Below are positions 61,699-64,000 of a DNA stretch of 64,000 bases, piece by piece (within the stretch, counting starts at the first letter, position 1; each line of letters opens with the position of its first letter). Source of the DNA: Chryseobacterium capnotolerans. Its GTDB lineage: Bacteria; Bacteroidota; Bacteroidia; Flavobacteriales; Weeksellaceae. A program made the translations under genes and the position numbers. Under the pieces are notes generated by a model. It saw only the letters and a list, made by a program, of their open reading frames with translations, had not been told where the DNA came from and made no database searches. Where the stretch lies: positions 4,779,001-4,843,000 of the forward strand of contig NZ_CP065589.1 of assembly GCF_021278965.1 (NCBI RefSeq), in the 5' to 3' direction.

Positions 61699-62288
61699 TT
61701 AGCTACATTTTTCTACCCTAGCCAAAGGTTTGAAAGAATACTTCCTTCCCGTAGCCAGGTTCTTACAAAGATAGTTTTTTTTAATCAGACCTTCTAATAA
61801 ATACTTTTCGTTACGATATATAAAAAATTCTCCCTTTTGAAGCTGTTCAATAAAGTGGAGCCTATCATCCTGTTTTTCAGTGTGAAAATATCTTACAAGA
61901 TCAGGGCTTGCCATAAAATTTGCCTTTGGTGATTTTGAAAATTTTACAATAATAGGCTTCAGGTCTTCATCGTAAATTTCAAGGCTTTCAAGCAGCATAT
62001 TTTTGAAAGTGTCCTTCCATTCATTACCATGAGGCGAGATTCTTCTTCCGTATTTTTCAAAAGCGATAAGGTGTGCCAGCTCGTGAGTAAGTACAAAGAA
62101 AAAAGTTGTGGGGTAAGCGTAGAGTTTACCGTAATTTCATGAGAATTATCCGGAAGTTTTCTATAATCTCCCAGTTTAGAATTTCTGTTCCTTGTGACTT
62201 TTATATGAATATAATAATCCGAAAACCAAATTCTTAGATACTTAAGCGTGTTTTGTGGTAAATATTTTTCTAATGATTGGATAGACAT
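61699..62288 (-). pseudogene. SprT-like zinc metalloprotein (frameshifted as sequenced)
   Basis: SprT-family protein. The N-terminal part (SIQSLEKYLPQNTLKYLRIW, DNSHEITVNSTLTPQLF) breaks at A6 (plus strand 62099-62104). One more base reads PQLFFFVLTHELAHLIAFEK and continues YGRRISPHGNEWKDTFKNML, which gives the zinc motif HELAH plus the downstream His in PHG, and restores about 196 aa. Eukaryotic relatives (Spartan) cleave DNA-protein crosslinks; bacterial function is unproven. It starts 1 bp after tolC stops and ends 2 bp before manC starts, so all three are one operon. Confidence 0.82.
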
Positions 62289-62289
62289 T

Positions 62290-63630
62290 TTACAAACTTA
62301 GTGGAATTCCTGCATAGAAATTCAATAATTTAAGGCTGAAAAGATAATTATATTTCGCCTGTGCTACTGATCCCTGTGCATTTGCATAATTATTTCTTGC
62401 AACATTAACGTCGTAAATGGTTGTTTTTCCCGCAGCATAACTTTTATCTGCAAAATCAAGAGCCAGCTTGGAGCTCTTTGCTGCTTCTACCGCTGCCAGG
62501 TATGATTCATAGTTGGCATCAGCATCAAACTGAGCTTTCTGTACATTTTGTCTTACTGTTTGTTTCTGTTGTTCTAAGGTATTTTTAGCAATACTTTCAT
62601 TAATTCTGGACTGCTCTACCTGTAATTTTGTAATCCCTTTATTAAAAATAGGAATATTTACAGAAAGACTGGCCTGCTGTCCGAAGTTATCACTATACTG
62701 TTCGAAAAAACCTTTTTCTTTAACATAAACAAGAGCGTTACCAATATTATCGGTATTCAAAAGGTTGTTATAGAAAGTTCCAATTCCAGCATTGGCTGTT
62801 ATAGTAGGCCAATAAGCCGTTTTAGAAACCTCTGTCTGAGCTTCTGCAGAATGTATTCTGCTTTCTGCTGCTTTAATCTGAGGCTGAGACTCATAGGCAA
62901 TAGACAAGACATCATCTACAGATTTAAGTTCCGGAGACAGCTGGTCCGAAACAGCAACATCTTCCACATCGAAATCTTTATAATCAGACAGTTGTAAAAG
63001 CTGTACCATAGCAAATAAGCTTCGTCCTACATTGACTTCCGCTGTTTTCAGGTTTTGCTTTTCTCTTGCCAATGCGGCTTCTGCTTCTGCTAAAACAGTT
63101 TGTGCAGTTGTTCCTACTGTTGTTGTTATTTTAGCTCTGTCATATTGTTTCTTAGCATTCTCAACAGCACTTTCTGAGATTTTTACAATTTCTTTGTTCA
63201 ACAATGTAGTCAAATATTGTTGTGCAATTTGTAATGAAATATCATTTTTAATGGTTTCCACATCATACAAACTTGCCTGCAGATCAAACTCGGTTTTTCT
63301 AACTGTTTTTTCTAGCCTGCCGTTGTTATATACCAAGATGTCTGCTCCAACACTTGCATTGTTACTGAATCTGTCATTTCTTAAACTTCCCGTTCCAAAA
63401 GAGGTTTGTCCAAAACTGACAGTATTTCCTATGCTTGCTGAAACAGAAGGTAAATATCCTTTCTTAGCAATTTTAAGATTGGCATCTTGAGACTGTTTGT
63501 TATATTTATTTTGGATGACCTGAAGATTATGCTCCACTGCATAGCTTACACATTCTTTTAAGGACCATTTCTTCTGAGCATTTAAACTCAGACAGCCTAA
63601 TCCCAAAACGATAATCCAAACTTTTTTCAT
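62290..63630 (-). CDS. TolC-family outer-membrane efflux protein
   Basis: Outer-membrane channel (446 aa) with signal peptide MKKVWIIVLGLGCLSLNAQ and two repeated OEP domains: KECVSYAVEHNLQVIQNKYN at the start of repeat 1 and DVLSIAYESQPQIKAAESRI at the start of repeat 2. Long helices (QYLTTLLNKEIVKISESAVE) and the ending YDVNVARNNYANAQGSVAQA then KYNYLFSLKLLNFYAG are typical. No pump genes are adjacent in the window; the RND pump at 1-2289 is far away. Confidence 0.92.
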   Translation of the reverse strand: MKKVWIIVLGLGCLSLNAQKKWSLKECVSYAVEHNLQVIQNKYNKQSQDANLKIAKKGYLPSVSASIGNTVSFGQTSFGTGSLRNDRFSNNASVGADILVYNNGRLEKTVRKTEFDLQASLYDVETIKNDISLQIAQQYLTTLLNKEIVKISESAVENAKKQYDRAKITTTVGTTAQTVLAEAEAALAREKQNLKTAEVNVGRSLFAMVQLLQLSDYKDFDVEDVAVSDQLSPELKSVDDVLSIAYESQPQIKAAESRIHSAEAQTEVSKTAYWPTITANAGIGTFYNNLLNTDNIGNALVYVKEKGFFEQYSDNFGQQASLSVNIPIFNKGITKLQVEQSRINESIAKNTLEQQKQTVRQNVQKAQFDADANYESYLAAVEAAKSSKLALDFADKSYAAGKTTIYDVNVARNNYANAQGSVAQAKYNYLFSLKLLNFYAGIPLSL

Positions 63631-63815
63631 ATTATGTAGATGTTTATTTGTTTTTAATGGTCATATGGAATCGTATCATCTTCATCAGTATTTGTACCAG
63701 CAAATCATGACGATTTCATATGAAGATTTTTCCCTATTAGACGAAGTAAATATAAAAAAGTTACAGATTGAAAAAAATAGTTTCATTTTAATAAAACTTT
63801 TGAGAATTTTGTATC

Positions 63816-64000
63816 ATGACAAACGAACAATATCAGGAAGCTATTGACTGGCTTTTCGTACAAATGCCCAACTACCAGATAGATGGACAAAAGGCTTATA
63901 AACCAGGACTTGACAATATTACCAAACTTTGTGCTTACTTTGGAAATCCGCAGGAAAGAATAAAGTGCATCCACATTGGCGGAACCAATGGAAAGGGATC
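63816..64000 (+). CDS. folC: folylpolyglutamate synthase / dihydrofolate synthase (partial, N-terminus)
   Basis: The first 61 codons are present; the gene runs off the right edge (family length about 400-430). The start MTNEQYQEAIDWLFVQMPNY leads to YKPGLDNITKLCAYFGNPQE and the P-loop CIHIGGTNGKGS, the ATP-binding signature of FolC/Mur-ligase-type enzymes. It adds glutamate to folates. The gene is divergent from tolC across about 185 bp that show no other recognised feature. Confidence 0.9.
   Translation, partial: MTNEQYQEAIDWLFVQMPNYQIDGQKAYKPGLDNITKLCAYFGNPQERIKCIHIGGTNGKG

Noticed and set aside
63665..63847. Plus-strand frame of 60 codons before folC
   Set aside because: It overlaps the folC start in another frame, lies in the promoter gap and resembles no protein.

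Overview
The window is chromosomal DNA of a flavobacterium, most likely Chryseobacterium or a close Weeksellaceae relative. The DNA is AT-rich. Genes lack strong Shine-Dalgarno sites and several have a Bacteroidota TAnnTTTG -7 box. One product carries a C-terminal type IX secretion sorting domain, and lipoproteins, LytS/LytTR two-component systems and small outer-membrane beta-barrels are typical of the group. No rRNA, tRNA, CRISPR array, insertion sequence or prophage was recognised.

Layout. 1-2289: RND efflux pump (cut by the window edge) and its lipoprotein adaptor. 2595-6355: outer-membrane barrel, LytTR regulator with its histidine kinase, and a universal stress protein; 21-bp direct repeats lie in front of these genes. 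6573-7967: secreted protein and ATP-grasp enzyme. 8106-15489: one-strand accessory cluster with a 1358-aa protein of unknown function, a minimal nucleotidyltransferase, a 706-aa polymorphic toxin ending in a CdiA-type nuclease domain, and two immunity-like genes. 15777-21844: housekeeping genes (HExxH protein, csaA, exonuclease, SUF-associated protein, sulfurtransferase, HMG-CoA lyase, pepT). 22018-28266: lipoprotein, Cys/Gly-rich leader peptide, T9SS cargo and barrel genes under near-identical promoters, a second LytS/LytTR pair and a DUF6268 barrel. 28544-35962: MFS exporter with AraC regulator, thiL operon, thioesterase, and a flavoprotein-led operon. 35988-41738: thioredoxin-fold pair, lipoprotein, two tandem double-glycine-type precursor peptides, mutS. 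41861-50827: GNAT, cupin, bestrophin, MORN protein, SpoU methylase, CBS protein with NAD kinase, fbaA, accD. 51148-64000: SpmAB fusion, exbB-exbD-tonB, DUF885 peptidase, nth/bcp divergent pair, manC, SprT-like protein, TolC, and the start of folC.

Two themes cut across the window. First, eleven genes, including the essential accD, are each broken by exactly one base, mostly in A/T homopolymers. This looks like residual sequencing error, so these are probably intact genes in the organism; they are typed pseudogene here only because the sequence as given is frameshifted. Second, intergenic gaps carry several families of short palindromic or simple repeats, especially a GGAAGCTGGAAG-type inverted-repeat element in four clear copies.

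The best candidates for new biology are the toxin cluster with its unassigned 1358-aa partner, the tandem CC-ending precursor peptides, and the two inferred LytTR regulons.
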